Source: Thermoplasmata archaeon (lineage in GTDB: Archaea > Thermoplasmatota > Thermoplasmata > Lutacidiplasmatales > UBA184). Taken from it: a DNA stretch of 64,000 nucleotides. The position numbers and the translations under genes are program-made. The DNA is taken from NCBI GenBank assembly GCA_022750155.1, contig JAKIWG010000001.1, forward strand, positions 145,138-209,137, given 5' to 3'. The first letter of the stretch is position 1. Every line of letters starts with the position of its first letter. The notes beneath the pieces are model-generated. The model saw only the letters and a program-made list of their open reading frames with translations. It was not told the origin of the DNA and ran no database searches. Below, in pieces: positions 34,001 through 41,407 of this stretch.

Positions 34001-35619
34001 TGTTCAAGGATATCGAGGGCCGGACCGAGGGGATCTTCGCCTCCGCCCGGGACATCACCGACCAGAAGAAGATCGAGGAGAAGCTGGTCGAGTCGCAGAA
34101 CTACAACCGCGGGCTCATCGAGGCGTCCCCCGACGCCCTCGTCACCGTCGACCCGGACCTCGTCATCACCGACCTCAACGAGCAGATGGTCCGACTCACG
34201 GGGTTCAGCCGCAAGCGGCTGATCGGGCAGCGGTTCCCCGAACTGTTCACCGACCCGTCGCGGGCCGACGAGGGGGTCCGCCGGGCGCTTCGCGAGAACC
34301 TCGTCAACAACTACGAGCTGATCCTGCGCAAGCGAAACGGGCAGAAGATCCCCGTCTCGACCAACGCCGGCACGTTCCGCGACATGGCGGGCAATGTCCA
34401 GGGCGTGCTCGCCGCCGCGCGGGACATCACCGAGCAGAAGAAGCTCGAGGCCCAGCTGAGGGAGTCGCAGAACTACAACCGGGGGCTCGTCGAATCGAAC
34501 ATCGACGCCCTCATGACCACGGACCTACTCGGGGTCATCACCGACGTCAACAAGCAGATGGAGGTCCTCACGGGCATCTCGCGCGAACAGCTCGTGGGGA
34601 CGCCGTTCAAGCACTACTTCACCGACCCGGCGAAGGCGGACCAAGCGATCAAGTCCGTCCTGAGCGAGAACCGGGTGACCGACATCGAGCTCGCGATCCG
34701 CACGCCGTCCGGCTCGATCACCGACATCTCCTACAACGCGACGACGTTCAAGGACACCGAGTCGCGCCTCGCCGGTGTCTTCGCCGCCGCACGGGACGTG
34801 ACCGAGCAGAAGCGGCTCCGCGACCAGCTCGAGCAGCGCAACAGCGAGCTCGAGATCCAGAACCTGCGCGTCCAGGAGGCGAACCGGCTCAAGAGCGAGT
34901 TCCTCGCCAGCATGTCCCACGAGCTTCGGACGCCGCTCAACAGTATCATCGGCTTCTCCGAGTTCCTCCTGAACGGCGACGGGGTCGCGCTGAAAGCCGA
35001 GCAGCGCGAATACCTGGGCGATATCCTCAACAGCGGCAACCACCTCCTGCAGCTCATCAACGACGTCCTCGACCTCGCCAAGGTCGAGTCCGGGAAGATG
35101 GAGCTCGCCCCGGAGCCGTTCTCGCCCCGCCAAGCGGTCGAGGAGGTCTGCTCCGTCGTCAAGCGAATGGTCAGCGAGAAGAACCTGGAGCTGCACACCC
35201 ACGTCGCGCGGGACATGGCGATGGTCTCCCTCGACCCATTGAGGTTCAAGCAGATCCTCTACAACCTACTGTCCAACGCCGTGAAGTTCACCGACGAGGG
35301 GGGCCGGGTCGAGGTCTCCGTCGCCCCCCACGGAGACAAGGCGTTCGAGCTCAAGGTGCGCGATACCGGTATCGGCATCGCGGCCACCGACATCCCGAGG
35401 CTGTTCCGGGAGTTCGAGCAGCTCGAGGCCGGCCCGTCGCGCCGCTACCAGGGTTCGGGGCTCGGCCTCTCCCTGACGAAGAAGCTCGTCGAGCTCCACG
35501 GGGGTCGGATCGAGGTCGATAGCGTCGTCGGCAAGGGGACGACGTTCCGTGTTCTCCTCCCCTACCTCGCAGGAGCTTCTTCCCAGGAGGTCGGCGTTGC
35601 CCCGACGGTGCCGGCGTGA
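31069..35619 (+). CDS. giant multi-PAS sensor histidine kinase
   Basis: 1516 residues from the GTG after GGGAGGAGAGGAA (an upstream in-frame ATG at 30946 precedes the predicted transcript start). No membrane helix or signal was seen, so it is a cytosolic sensor. Order: one divergent PAS (residues about 5-135), then nine PAS+PAC units of exactly 124 residues, a coiled-coil linker (EQRNSELEIQNLRVQEANRL), a HisKA domain with phospho-acceptor His1284 in SMSHELRTPLNS, and a HATPase with N box NAVKFTDEGG, G1 DTGIGI and G2 GSGLGLSLTKKL. There is no receiver domain; two stand-alone receivers follow directly. It autophosphorylates and passes phosphate on; PAS units may bind a flavin, haem or small ligand, not identifiable here. 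Confidence 0.9.
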   Translation: MTATVRSAPFVDYRAFLQNVLESSTEYSIIAADSNGKILLWNEGAHRIYGYTSEEVVGKDSRILLPPADIAAGKYDTVLKTALAQGKWEGVMTRRRKSGEHFPARLVLTVLREQAGQPLGFLIVSKDITDEQHLHQKLIESEEYNRGLIESNIDAIMTTDTLGIITDVNRRVEELTGRPRDQLIGTPLKEYFADPARAEEGIRRVLAEDRVTNYELTLRSVRGTETVVAFNATTFRGRDQKLRGVFAAARDVTEQKRLETQLRESQNYTRGLIEASLDAIITVDKDGVITDLNRQMETATGYTREELIGSRFADYFTDPERAVAGVRETLEKGFAENYDLTLKTRQGREQIVSFNASIFRDIEGGVKGIFASARDITGQKLLDQQLQESQIYNRSLIEASPDAIVVVNTDLVITDVNEEMVKITGYSREELISSTFKTYFTEPDRAVAGVRQTLEQTYVTNYELVLKPRDGPQRIISLNASVFGDPEGHVKGIFASARDITEQRALEEQLRESQNYNRGLIEASVDAMVIVDPKLLITDVNEQMAKLTGHTRKQLIGSAFIQYFTEPDTAAAGARNTFERGFVTNYDLVLRSKGGQELPVSLNASVFKDIEGRVRGIFASARDVTEQKKLNSQLRESQNYTRGLIESSVDALLTTDVLGVITDVNRQMEVITGVPRDRLIGSPLKTYFRDTAAAEAAVRRVLEQNQLTNYELVLTSQTGVETPVSFNATTFRDANGALIGIFAAARDVTEQKKLEGEIRESQNYNRSLIEASADALVTVDPTLTITDVNEQMVRVTGYRRLELIGSQFPDYFTDAGRAAAGVRKTLDAGVVTNYELALRSRTGRIAQVSFNASVFRDTSGRVGGIFASARDITEQKKLQEQLRESQLYNRSLIEASPDALVMVDPELVITDVNEQMVRLTGSPRDALIGSSFRTYFLDGERAADGVRKTLQEGSVSNYELVLKSRSGRHILVSLNAAVFKDIEGRTEGIFASARDITDQKKIEEKLVESQNYNRGLIEASPDALVTVDPDLVITDLNEQMVRLTGFSRKRLIGQRFPELFTDPSRADEGVRRALRENLVNNYELILRKRNGQKIPVSTNAGTFRDMAGNVQGVLAAARDITEQKKLEAQLRESQNYNRGLVESNIDALMTTDLLGVITDVNKQMEVLTGISREQLVGTPFKHYFTDPAKADQAIKSVLSENRVTDIELAIRTPSGSITDISYNATTFKDTESRLAGVFAAARDVTEQKRLRDQLEQRNSELEIQNLRVQEANRLKSEFLASMSHELRTPLNSIIGFSEFLLNGDGVALKAEQREYLGDILNSGNHLLQLINDVLDLAKVESGKMELAPEPFSPRQAVEEVCSVVKRMVSEKNLELHTHVARDMAMVSLDPLRFKQILYNLLSNAVKFTDEGGRVEVSVAPHGDKAFELKVRDTGIGIAATDIPRLFREFEQLEAGPSRRYQGSGLGLSLTKKLVELHGGRIEVDSVVGKGTTFRVLLPYLAGASSQEVGVAPTVPA
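31483..34830 (+). repeat. nine tandem 372-bp PAS-encoding repeats
   Basis: Units begin at 31483, 31855, 32227, 32599, 32971, 33343, 33715, 34087 and 34459, each exactly 372 bases with no insertion or deletion. Each begins with a form of RESQNYNRG and ends with ARD[IV]T[EDG]Q...L. Units 1, 5 and 9 share TTDxLG, NATTF and FAAARDVTEQK; units 2-4 and 6-8 mostly share EASxDA, NASVF and FASARDIT. This gives an A-BBB-A-BBB-A order with a super-period of 1488 bases. Confidence 0.9.
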
Positions 35620-35999
35620 TGGCTCAGATACTCATCGTCGAGGACAACCCGACGAACCTCAAGCTCGCGGCCGTCATGCTGGCGGCGGCGGGGTACGAGA
35701 CGCGCGGGGCGATCGACGCGGAGGAGGCGGCGCGGGCGATCCACGAGCGCGTTCCGGACCTGATCCTGATGGACCTCGGACTCCCCGGAAAGGACGGCTA
35801 TGAGTTCACCCGGGAGCTCCGGGGGAAGGCGGAGACCGAGGGGGTTCCGATCCTCGCGGTGACGTCGTTCGCCATGAAGGGCGACCGGACCAAGGCGATG
35901 GACGCGGGGTGCAGCGCCTACCTGACCAAGCCGATCAACCGCCGGGAGCTTCTCGACCAGGTCGGGAAACTGCTGACGGTCGCCCCGGGGAGTGCATAG
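35619..35999 (+). CDS. stand-alone response regulator receiver (CheY/DivK-like)
   Basis: 126 residues and only a receiver domain: acidic pair Glu8-Asp9 (LIVEDN), phospho-acceptor Asp52 (LILMDLGLPGKDG), switch Thr82 (AVTSFAMKGD) and Lys104 (YLTKPI). The ATG overlaps the kinase stop by one base (TGATG); a GTG one codon earlier is also possible. There is no output domain, so it acts as a phosphate shuttle, a protein-binding switch or a phosphate sink. The Lys-containing AMKGD loop resembles receivers that follow hybrid kinases (DivK-type). It is co-transcribed with the kinase. Confidence 0.92.
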   Translation: MAQILIVEDNPTNLKLAAVMLAAAGYETRGAIDAEEAARAIHERVPDLILMDLGLPGKDGYEFTRELRGKAETEGVPILAVTSFAMKGDRTKAMDAGCSAYLTKPINRRELLDQVGKLLTVAPGSA

Positions 36000-36518
36000 A
36001 TGACGGAGTATTCGAGGGTGAGTGGCGGGGCCGTGGCGCCGAAGTCCGAACCGTTGCCGAGCATCCAGACGGCCCTGGGGAAACGGATCCTCGTGGTCGA
36101 GGATTCGCCCTCGGCGCGCAAGCTGATGCAGCAGCTGCTCCTTCGTCTCGGCGTCTCGCTCCCGGACCTGCGGCTGGCGGCGACCGTCCCGGAGGCGCTG
36201 CAGCTGTTCACGAGCTGGGAGCCGCAGATCGCCATCGTCGACCTGCAGCTCCGCGGCTCCCCGGCCCCGGGCGCTCCCGGGGCGGGGACCGACGCGCCGT
36301 CGAACGGCGACGAGCTCGTCCTCCAGCTGCTCCAGCGGAACCCCGGCCTCAAGGTGATCATCTGCTCGGCGTCCGAATCGGACGGAGTGGAGGTGAAGGC
36401 CTTGATCCAGAAGGGCCGCGTCCTGTCGATGATCAAGCCCGTGGTCGCCTCCAAGCTCGCCGAGGTCCTGTCGCGCGCGACCCAACCGTCCTCTGCGTCC
36501 GCGGGTCGCGGGCGGTAG
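36000..36518 (+). CDS. second stand-alone receiver protein
   Basis: 172 residues, starting at the base after the preceding stop. A 27-residue leader precedes the receiver fold: RILVVEDSPSARKLMQQLL, acceptor Asp81 in AIVDLQLRG, Ser123 in IICSASESDG and Lys146 in MIKPVVASKL. A Pro/Gly/Ala-rich insertion of about 15 residues follows the phospho-Asp loop, an uncommon place for a long insertion because it borders the active site. No output domain. As third gene of the operon it is a second possible target of the PAS-array kinase, perhaps competing with the first. Confidence 0.85.
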   Translation: MTEYSRVSGGAVAPKSEPLPSIQTALGKRILVVEDSPSARKLMQQLLLRLGVSLPDLRLAATVPEALQLFTSWEPQIAIVDLQLRGSPAPGAPGAGTDAPSNGDELVLQLLQRNPGLKVIICSASESDGVEVKALIQKGRVLSMIKPVVASKLAEVLSRATQPSSASAGRGR

Positions 36519-36575
36519 GGGTCTCCCCGACCCCGACGGTCCGCGCGTCGGGGTTCGGGTCCCCTCCGGACCCGC

Positions 36576-37883
36576 TCAGGCGTAGGAGATCACGAACGAG
36601 CCGTTCGAGCTGACCAGCAACCGATGGGATGAGGTGGGGAAGAGGCCGCCGCTGAACTGCCAACCGGTGAACGCGTGGCCCGGACAGCCGGGGAGGGTGA
36701 AGGAGTACGGGGTCGAGGAGGGGCGCGTCGTGATCGTGCTCCCGTTCCCGTAGCCGGTGCCGTTGAAGGTCACCTTGCCGCAGCTCGACGGCTGGAGATG
36801 GACCTGGACGGTGGCCCACGGCGTGTAGCTCGCGTTGACCGCGACGCTGGCCAGGAGCGCGCCGCAGACGTCGTGAATGTGGACGAGGTAGGTGCCGGGG
36901 TAGAGATAGCGGTTGTAATTGAGCAGCGGTACGGAGACGGTTACGTTCGACGCCCCGTTCGGGGCGGTCTGCCCGTGGTCCTGGACGACCTTGCCGGTCG
37001 CCGGGGACTCGAGTTCGAGGAAGAAGTACCTCGCGGAGACGATTCCGCCCAGGCGTGCCGAGTAGTTCGCGCCGATCCACTGGGACGGGCCGCTGCTCGA
37101 GAGGACCGTCACGGAGGGGGCCGGATAGAATTCGCTCGGGATCGAGGACGGCCACTGGGAGGTGTTGGTGGGGACGCTCCACGGCCCGGTCACCGTGGAG
37201 CCGTTGGGCTGATTCAGGGCCCAATGCCAACGGACCGCCAGGGTGACCGCGCCGTACGGTGCGTTCCCTTCCACCGCGATCTTCTCCGTCGAGAGGACTG
37301 CCGAGCGATTCGTCGCGAAGCGGACCCCCGAGGACTCTACGACCGACCGGTTCGACACGTAGGCGTTCGTCCAGCCGGCGCCTGTCACGGAGAAGTTGGA
37401 TGGGGAGAAGTACACCTGCGCGGTTCCCCCAGCCGCCTGGGGGAAGTTCGCGAAGGCGCTCGGGACGTCGATCACCACCCCCCGCGCGGCCGCCGGATAG
37501 CTCATCGCCCCGATCTCGAATTGCACCGACAGGGCGCCGCCGGCGGCCAACGGCTGCGTGGGAGGGGCGATCGGCACCAGGACGGCCGACGGAGTGGGCG
37601 AGCCGTACGGGTAACAGGCCGGTTGATGGGCCCCCGTCGACGCGTTGCTGGGGGGTACGACCACCGGCGGGAGCGAGGGGAGCGAGGTGGGTAGGACCCC
37701 GGCCACCGCGGCGAAGGAGACGACCGCCACCCCGAGCACGGCCCAGTACATCGCCCACGGCCACCAGGGGCGTCCGAGGGGCGTGGAGGTCGATCGTCGT
37801 CGGATCGACCATCGCGAGCTCGTCCCCGGCAGGGGGCTCCCGGAGCGCTTCGGGGGCGGCTCGGAGGTCAGGGGGGTGTGCAT
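36576..37883 (-). CDS. secreted surface protein, paralogous family (member B)
   Basis: 435 residues from MHTPLTSEPPPK; longer in-frame extensions upstream look non-coding. A membrane or signal helix lies at about residues 44-68 (AMYWAVLGVAVVSFAAVAGVL), then an extracellular beta-rich region rich in Ser/Thr and sequons (NAS, NFS, NRS, NGS, NYS, NVT). Family core: IAVEGNAPYGAV...VRWHWALNQ...GPWS and FYPAPSVTV. It then has the YPGTYLVHIHDVCGALL module shared with member C, and a C-terminal module CGKVTFNGTGYGNGS...GCPGHAFTGWQFSGG shared with member D. No C-terminal anchor, so it is held by the N-terminal helix or released. Function unknown. Confidence 0.72.
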   Translation of the reverse strand: MHTPLTSEPPPKRSGSPLPGTSSRWSIRRRSTSTPLGRPWWPWAMYWAVLGVAVVSFAAVAGVLPTSLPSLPPVVVPPSNASTGAHQPACYPYGSPTPSAVLVPIAPPTQPLAAGGALSVQFEIGAMSYPAAARGVVIDVPSAFANFPQAAGGTAQVYFSPSNFSVTGAGWTNAYVSNRSVVESSGVRFATNRSAVLSTEKIAVEGNAPYGAVTLAVRWHWALNQPNGSTVTGPWSVPTNTSQWPSSIPSEFYPAPSVTVLSSSGPSQWIGANYSARLGGIVSARYFFLELESPATGKVVQDHGQTAPNGASNVTVSVPLLNYNRYLYPGTYLVHIHDVCGALLASVAVNASYTPWATVQVHLQPSSCGKVTFNGTGYGNGSTITTRPSSTPYSFTLPGCPGHAFTGWQFSGGLFPTSSHRLLVSSNGSFVISYA

Positions 37884-38193
37884 GAGGCACCATGTCCGGG
37901 CGTCGTCTCCCCGCCGATGGCGCGGGGGGGGCTTCGCACGCAAAAAATGGGGTCTCGGGGATAAGGCGGGTTCGTTACCGCGGGGGAAGCACGTACGGTC
38001 GGGCACGGTGGCCCGGACGCCCCTGCCGCGAAGCAGGGAACGGAGATCGGTGGCCGGTCGGCCCGTCGCGGGCCGTCGGGGCCACCCGTCCCTCGGGGTC
38101 GATCCGTTCGGGGCCGCCGATCGGGCCTCGACGGACCGCGGGGCCGCGTGGGATTCGTGCCAGGAGAAGCCGGTGCGGAATGGCTCCGGGCCA
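37884..38193. other. intergenic region between family members C and B
   Basis: 310 bases. A minus-strand ccttatcc TATA-like element at about 37960-37967 would give member B a leader of roughly 55 bases. An A6 tract on the plus strand (cgcaaaaaatgg near 37942) reads as a T tract after member C and may serve as its terminator or as part of the promoter. No gene is visible. Confidence 0.4.
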
Positions 38194-39171
38194 TCATGGA
38201 ACCGATACGGGGATGCTGTGGACGATCGCCTGGCAGTGGTCGTGGATGTGGACCAGGTAGTGCCCCGACGGGAGGGCACCCCCGCCGGCGTACGCCATCC
38301 GCGCGGTCGCGTTGAAGGTGGTCGCGCCGGCCGCGGTCGATTCCCAGCGGGAGGTGATCTCGGTTCCGTTGGTCGGGAACTCCACGACGACCCGGAAGGA
38401 GGTGTTGTCGACGGCCCCCCCCAGTTCCGCGGTAAAGTTCGCCCCGGCCGCGACGTTCGTACCGCTCGTCCTCAGGAGCGGAACGTACGGGGCGGGCAGG
38501 AGGATGCTCGGAAGCTCCGGGGGAGAGGCGTTCGCACGGGGGACCGACCAGGAACCGTTCGTCCGGTTCGCCCCCGCGGAGGTCGTCTCCGACCAGTGCC
38601 ACCGGAACTCAACGTTGAGCTGGCCGTAGGAGGCCGACGCCATCACCGCGATCCTCTGCGTCGAGATCCAGCTGGGCTTGGAGGTCGAGAACGTGACGGC
38701 CGAGGCCAAGGTCTTGACGTGGGTGACCGAGACCGAGCTGGACCACCCGACCCCGTTCAGGGTGAGGGTCTGGGATGGGGTGAAGAGGGTGAGACTTCCG
38801 GTGGGGGTCGTCGGGAAGACCGCCGTCACGCTGGGCACGTAGACGGTGACGGGGAGGACCCCGTTGGAGGCGTTGGCCGCCGCCACGGAGTAGGTGACCG
38901 CCACCGACCCCCCCGACCGAATGTTCGAGGACGGATCGCTTCCGGGGATCTGCAGCGCCGACGGGTTGTGCCCGGACCCTCCGCACATGCCCGTTCCCGC
39001 GGGGAGGGGGGCCGGGGGCGACCCGGGAATCGGGGTCAGGGGCCCGGCGCCCGATGACAGGGCGCCGATCGCGAGGATCAGGAGCACCGTTTCGAAGGCC
39101 CGGGACGCCGAGCGAAGCGCCGGCGCCGGGAGCGGTCGAGGTCGAACGTTCCGCCGGATCTCTCGAGGCAT
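38194..39171 (-). CDS. secreted surface protein, paralogous family (member C)
   Basis: 325 residues with an Arg-rich N terminus and a signal-like helix (FETVLLILAIGALSSGAGPL). The mature part repeats the family plan: SGGSVAVTYSVAA, VTVYVPSVTAVFP, LTLNGVGWSSS, RIAVMASASYGQLNVEFRWHW, GSWSVP, LLPAPYVPL, and ends with LPSGHYLVHIHDHCQAIVHS, the His/Asp/Cys module also in member B. It lacks the Cys-rich C-terminal module and any C-terminal anchor, so it may be secreted. Several sequons (NAS, NRT, NFT, NTS, NGT) suggest N-glycosylation. GGAG lies shortly before the ATG and a TATA-like tttcatac further upstream. Confidence 0.72.
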   Translation of the reverse strand: MPREIRRNVRPRPLPAPALRSASRAFETVLLILAIGALSSGAGPLTPIPGSPPAPLPAGTGMCGGSGHNPSALQIPGSDPSSNIRSGGSVAVTYSVAAANASNGVLPVTVYVPSVTAVFPTTPTGSLTLFTPSQTLTLNGVGWSSSVSVTHVKTLASAVTFSTSKPSWISTQRIAVMASASYGQLNVEFRWHWSETTSAGANRTNGSWSVPRANASPPELPSILLPAPYVPLLRTSGTNVAAGANFTAELGGAVDNTSFRVVVEFPTNGTEITSRWESTAAGATTFNATARMAYAGGGALPSGHYLVHIHDHCQAIVHSIPVSVP

Positions 39172-39499
39172 GGTCGGGGGCCTTCTCCTGGATGTTCGAC
39201 GGCGCCGGGTATGAAACGGGCCCCCTATCGGGCGAGTTAGCCCGCGCGCATCTGGATAGGGGGTTTTCCCGGGGCGGGATCGGCACGGCCTGGGGTCGGC
39301 GTTCGGGCCGAACGTCCGTCAGGGTCCGGATAGACTATTTCATCTCAGAATTGGATATTATGGGTCTAAACTGATGAAAAATACGTAGTAAAGTGCGCAT
39401 TAGGTACCAGGTTGGTGAGATAATGTCAATCTGGTTAGAACATGCGCAGGATGATACTAAGTACTCGCCATTGCCACGAAGTTCACTGGAGGCGAACTC
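39172..39499. other. AT-rich divergent control region
   Basis: 328 bases between divergent surface-protein genes. About 130 bases (39330-39460) are strikingly AT-rich for this genome. It includes an imperfect inverted repeat with TTTCATC at 39338-39344 and GATGAAA at 39373-39379, TATA-like sequences for the plus-strand gene (gatactaag near 39452) and GGAGG at 39488-39492 seven bases before its GTG. Confidence 0.55.
39338..39379. promoter_or_regulatory. inverted repeat TTTCATC / GATGAAA
   Basis: Seven-base perfect arms, extendable with mismatches to TATTTCATCTCAG and CTGATGAAAAATA, separated by 28 bases within the AT-rich island. Likely a protein-binding site controlling one or both divergent surface-protein genes; this is inferred from symmetry and place. 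Confidence 0.35.
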
Positions 39500-41251
39500 G
39501 TGTCGATCTTGCCGCCCGCATCGGGGAGGGCGTCGGTTCCCGAACCCGCCCCGCCGCGACGAACCGCCGGGGGGAGGGCAGTTCGGGGGGTCCGCCCCCG
39601 CCGAGAAGCATCCGTCGCCCCCCGACGTCCCAGGGGCCCAACCCTCGCCGTCGTCTCGCTTCTCCTGATCACGGGCGTCTTCCTGACGCTCGACCTGCTT
39701 CCATCGATAGGACTCTCCGTTCCTTCGGTGGCCGGCCGCCTTCCGCTGCTCGCCCCGTCGCCGGGGGCGCCGGGCGCGGTCGGCCCCGGGGTGGCGAGGT
39801 CGCTCGCCGTCGGCCCACGGATCGCCGATACCCCGGGGAGCTTCTGGTCGCTCGACGCCCAAACGAGTTGCGCGAGCTGCATCTCTTCGAACGCCTCGGT
39901 CACCGGATTCCTCTCGGCCACCCCGTTCACGTGGGTCCGGTACGGACAGATGACGGACGCGTGCAACATCTCCGTCGGTCTGCAGTACAGCGCGGACGGA
40001 GTCTCGTCCCACGGGTGCGGCTTCGACGTGTACGCGCTCAAGGCGTGGTGCGCGTCGCTCACCCCGCACTGTCACGCCATCCTCAGCCTCCCGGGGGAGA
40101 ACAACAATTCGGCAGAGGACTCCGCGATCGCGAAGTGGATCGTCCAGACCGTCGGATTCCAACCCGCGTACTGGTCGATCGGCAACGAACCCACGGGATG
40201 GACCCATTACGGGATCCCGTGGGCCCATTGGCGATCGACCGACCGCGTCGCCCCCTCCTCGCTGGCATACGCGCTCGACGTGAGGGCGGCGATCGCCGCC
40301 GTTTCGCTCGTCGACCCCGGGGCACGGTTCGTCGGGATCGAAGCCGCGTGCTCGTGCAACACCGGCTGGTTCCAGGATGTCGCGCGGGTCGACGGCGGGT
40401 CCATCTCGGCGATCGCGTTCCACAATTACCCGTCCTCCGGGTCCACGCAGGAGAGCGCGCAGCAGTTCTTCGCCCCTCTCGCAAGTCCCAGCAACGTCAC
40501 CAGCAGCGTCGCCCGAGTGCGCGCCGCGATCTCGGGTCTTTGCCCGAGGTGCTCGGCGATGCCCCTGCTGGTCAACGAGTACAACGCCGGCCCGGGGTGG
40601 GCGCCGTCGAATCTCGGCGGGAGCTACGCCAACGCCGTCTTCCTTGCCGCCTCGGTCGTCCAGGCGCTGCAGGGAAACGTCAGCCAGCTGACGATCTTCA
40701 ACCTGCAGGGGGGGTCCTCCGGTCACCTCGGGTTCTCTCTGATGGACTCGCGTGGAACCGTGGGCCCACCCGGTCTCCTGTTCTCGCGGGTCCTCTCCCA
40801 CGTGGCGATCGGGTCGGTCTACGGCACTCGCCTGTCGACCGCCTCCCCCGGAGTCTGGTCGGTCGAAACCCGGAACTCGACGACCGCAAGTGTCCTCGTC
40901 GTCAACACGAACCTCACCCACGCCCTCACGCTCTCCCTTCCGATAGGGTTCCTCCCGTCGCCCGCCGGAACGGCCTACTGGTGGGGGCCGTCGTCGGCAA
41001 ATCCCCGGAGCAGCTCCGGAACGATCGCCACGAGTTGGTCGATCCCGACGCAGGGACTCCTGCTCATCGACGTTCCGGTCCTGCGGATCGGGCCGCTATC
41101 CCCCCCGCCGGCACCCTCCGCACCGATCGTCGGGGTCGGCACGACCGGGGCAGGTTCGCCCACCGTGGTGCTCCCGATGATCCTCGCAGGCGGGACGCTC
41201 CTCGGGCCCGGGTGGGTCGATGCGGTGACCCGGGAACCGGTTTCGAGGTAG
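39500..41251 (+). CDS. membrane-anchored glycoside hydrolase-like (clan GH-A) surface protein
   Basis: 583 residues from a GTG with GGAGG upstream. A basic 47-residue tail leads into a membrane helix (LAVVSLLLITGVFLTLDLL), then an extracellular TIM-barrel region with TWVRYGQMTDAC, YWSIGNEPTGW (acid/base Glu230) and PLLVNEYNAGPG (nucleophile Glu360). Two Glu after strands 4 and 7, the first in an NEP motif, are the mark of clan GH-A retaining glycosidases such as arabinofuranosidases, xylosidases or GH79-like enzymes. Several Cys pairs (SCASCISS, EAACSCN, LCPRCSA) suggest disulfides outside the cell. A C-terminal beta domain and a weak hydrophobic end follow. Glycan substrate unknown. Confidence 0.75.
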   Translation: MSILPPASGRASVPEPAPPRRTAGGRAVRGVRPRREASVAPRRPRGPTLAVVSLLLITGVFLTLDLLPSIGLSVPSVAGRLPLLAPSPGAPGAVGPGVARSLAVGPRIADTPGSFWSLDAQTSCASCISSNASVTGFLSATPFTWVRYGQMTDACNISVGLQYSADGVSSHGCGFDVYALKAWCASLTPHCHAILSLPGENNNSAEDSAIAKWIVQTVGFQPAYWSIGNEPTGWTHYGIPWAHWRSTDRVAPSSLAYALDVRAAIAAVSLVDPGARFVGIEAACSCNTGWFQDVARVDGGSISAIAFHNYPSSGSTQESAQQFFAPLASPSNVTSSVARVRAAISGLCPRCSAMPLLVNEYNAGPGWAPSNLGGSYANAVFLAASVVQALQGNVSQLTIFNLQGGSSGHLGFSLMDSRGTVGPPGLLFSRVLSHVAIGSVYGTRLSTASPGVWSVETRNSTTASVLVVNTNLTHALTLSLPIGFLPSPAGTAYWWGPSSANPRSSSGTIATSWSIPTQGLLLIDVPVLRIGPLSPPPAPSAPIVGVGTTGAGSPTVVLPMILAGGTLLGPGWVDAVTREPVSR

Positions 41252-41376
41252 TCCGCCTCGGTCGCTGCGTGGCTCGTCAGGGAGGGAGCGATGATGGGGC
41301 GCACACGGCCGATCCCTCAGGGGCTTCGAGCGGGGGGCGGACGGCTCGACCGTTGCGGTTACGGTCTTCTGGCAAG

Positions 41377-41383
41377 CTATATC
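41377..41383 (+). promoter_or_regulatory. TATA-like box of the Fic-fold gene
   Basis: The ctatatc element is centred 28 bases before the ATG at 41408, which makes the message leaderless and decides that start over the upstream ATG at 41291. Confidence 0.6.
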
Positions 41384-41407
41384 ATCGGTCGCGGGCGAGG
41401 TTGGCCC

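Noticed and set aside
31483-34830. Regular repeats considered as a CRISPR or satellite array
   Set aside because: The 372-base units are entirely protein coding and have PAS motifs, with no short repeat-spacer pattern.
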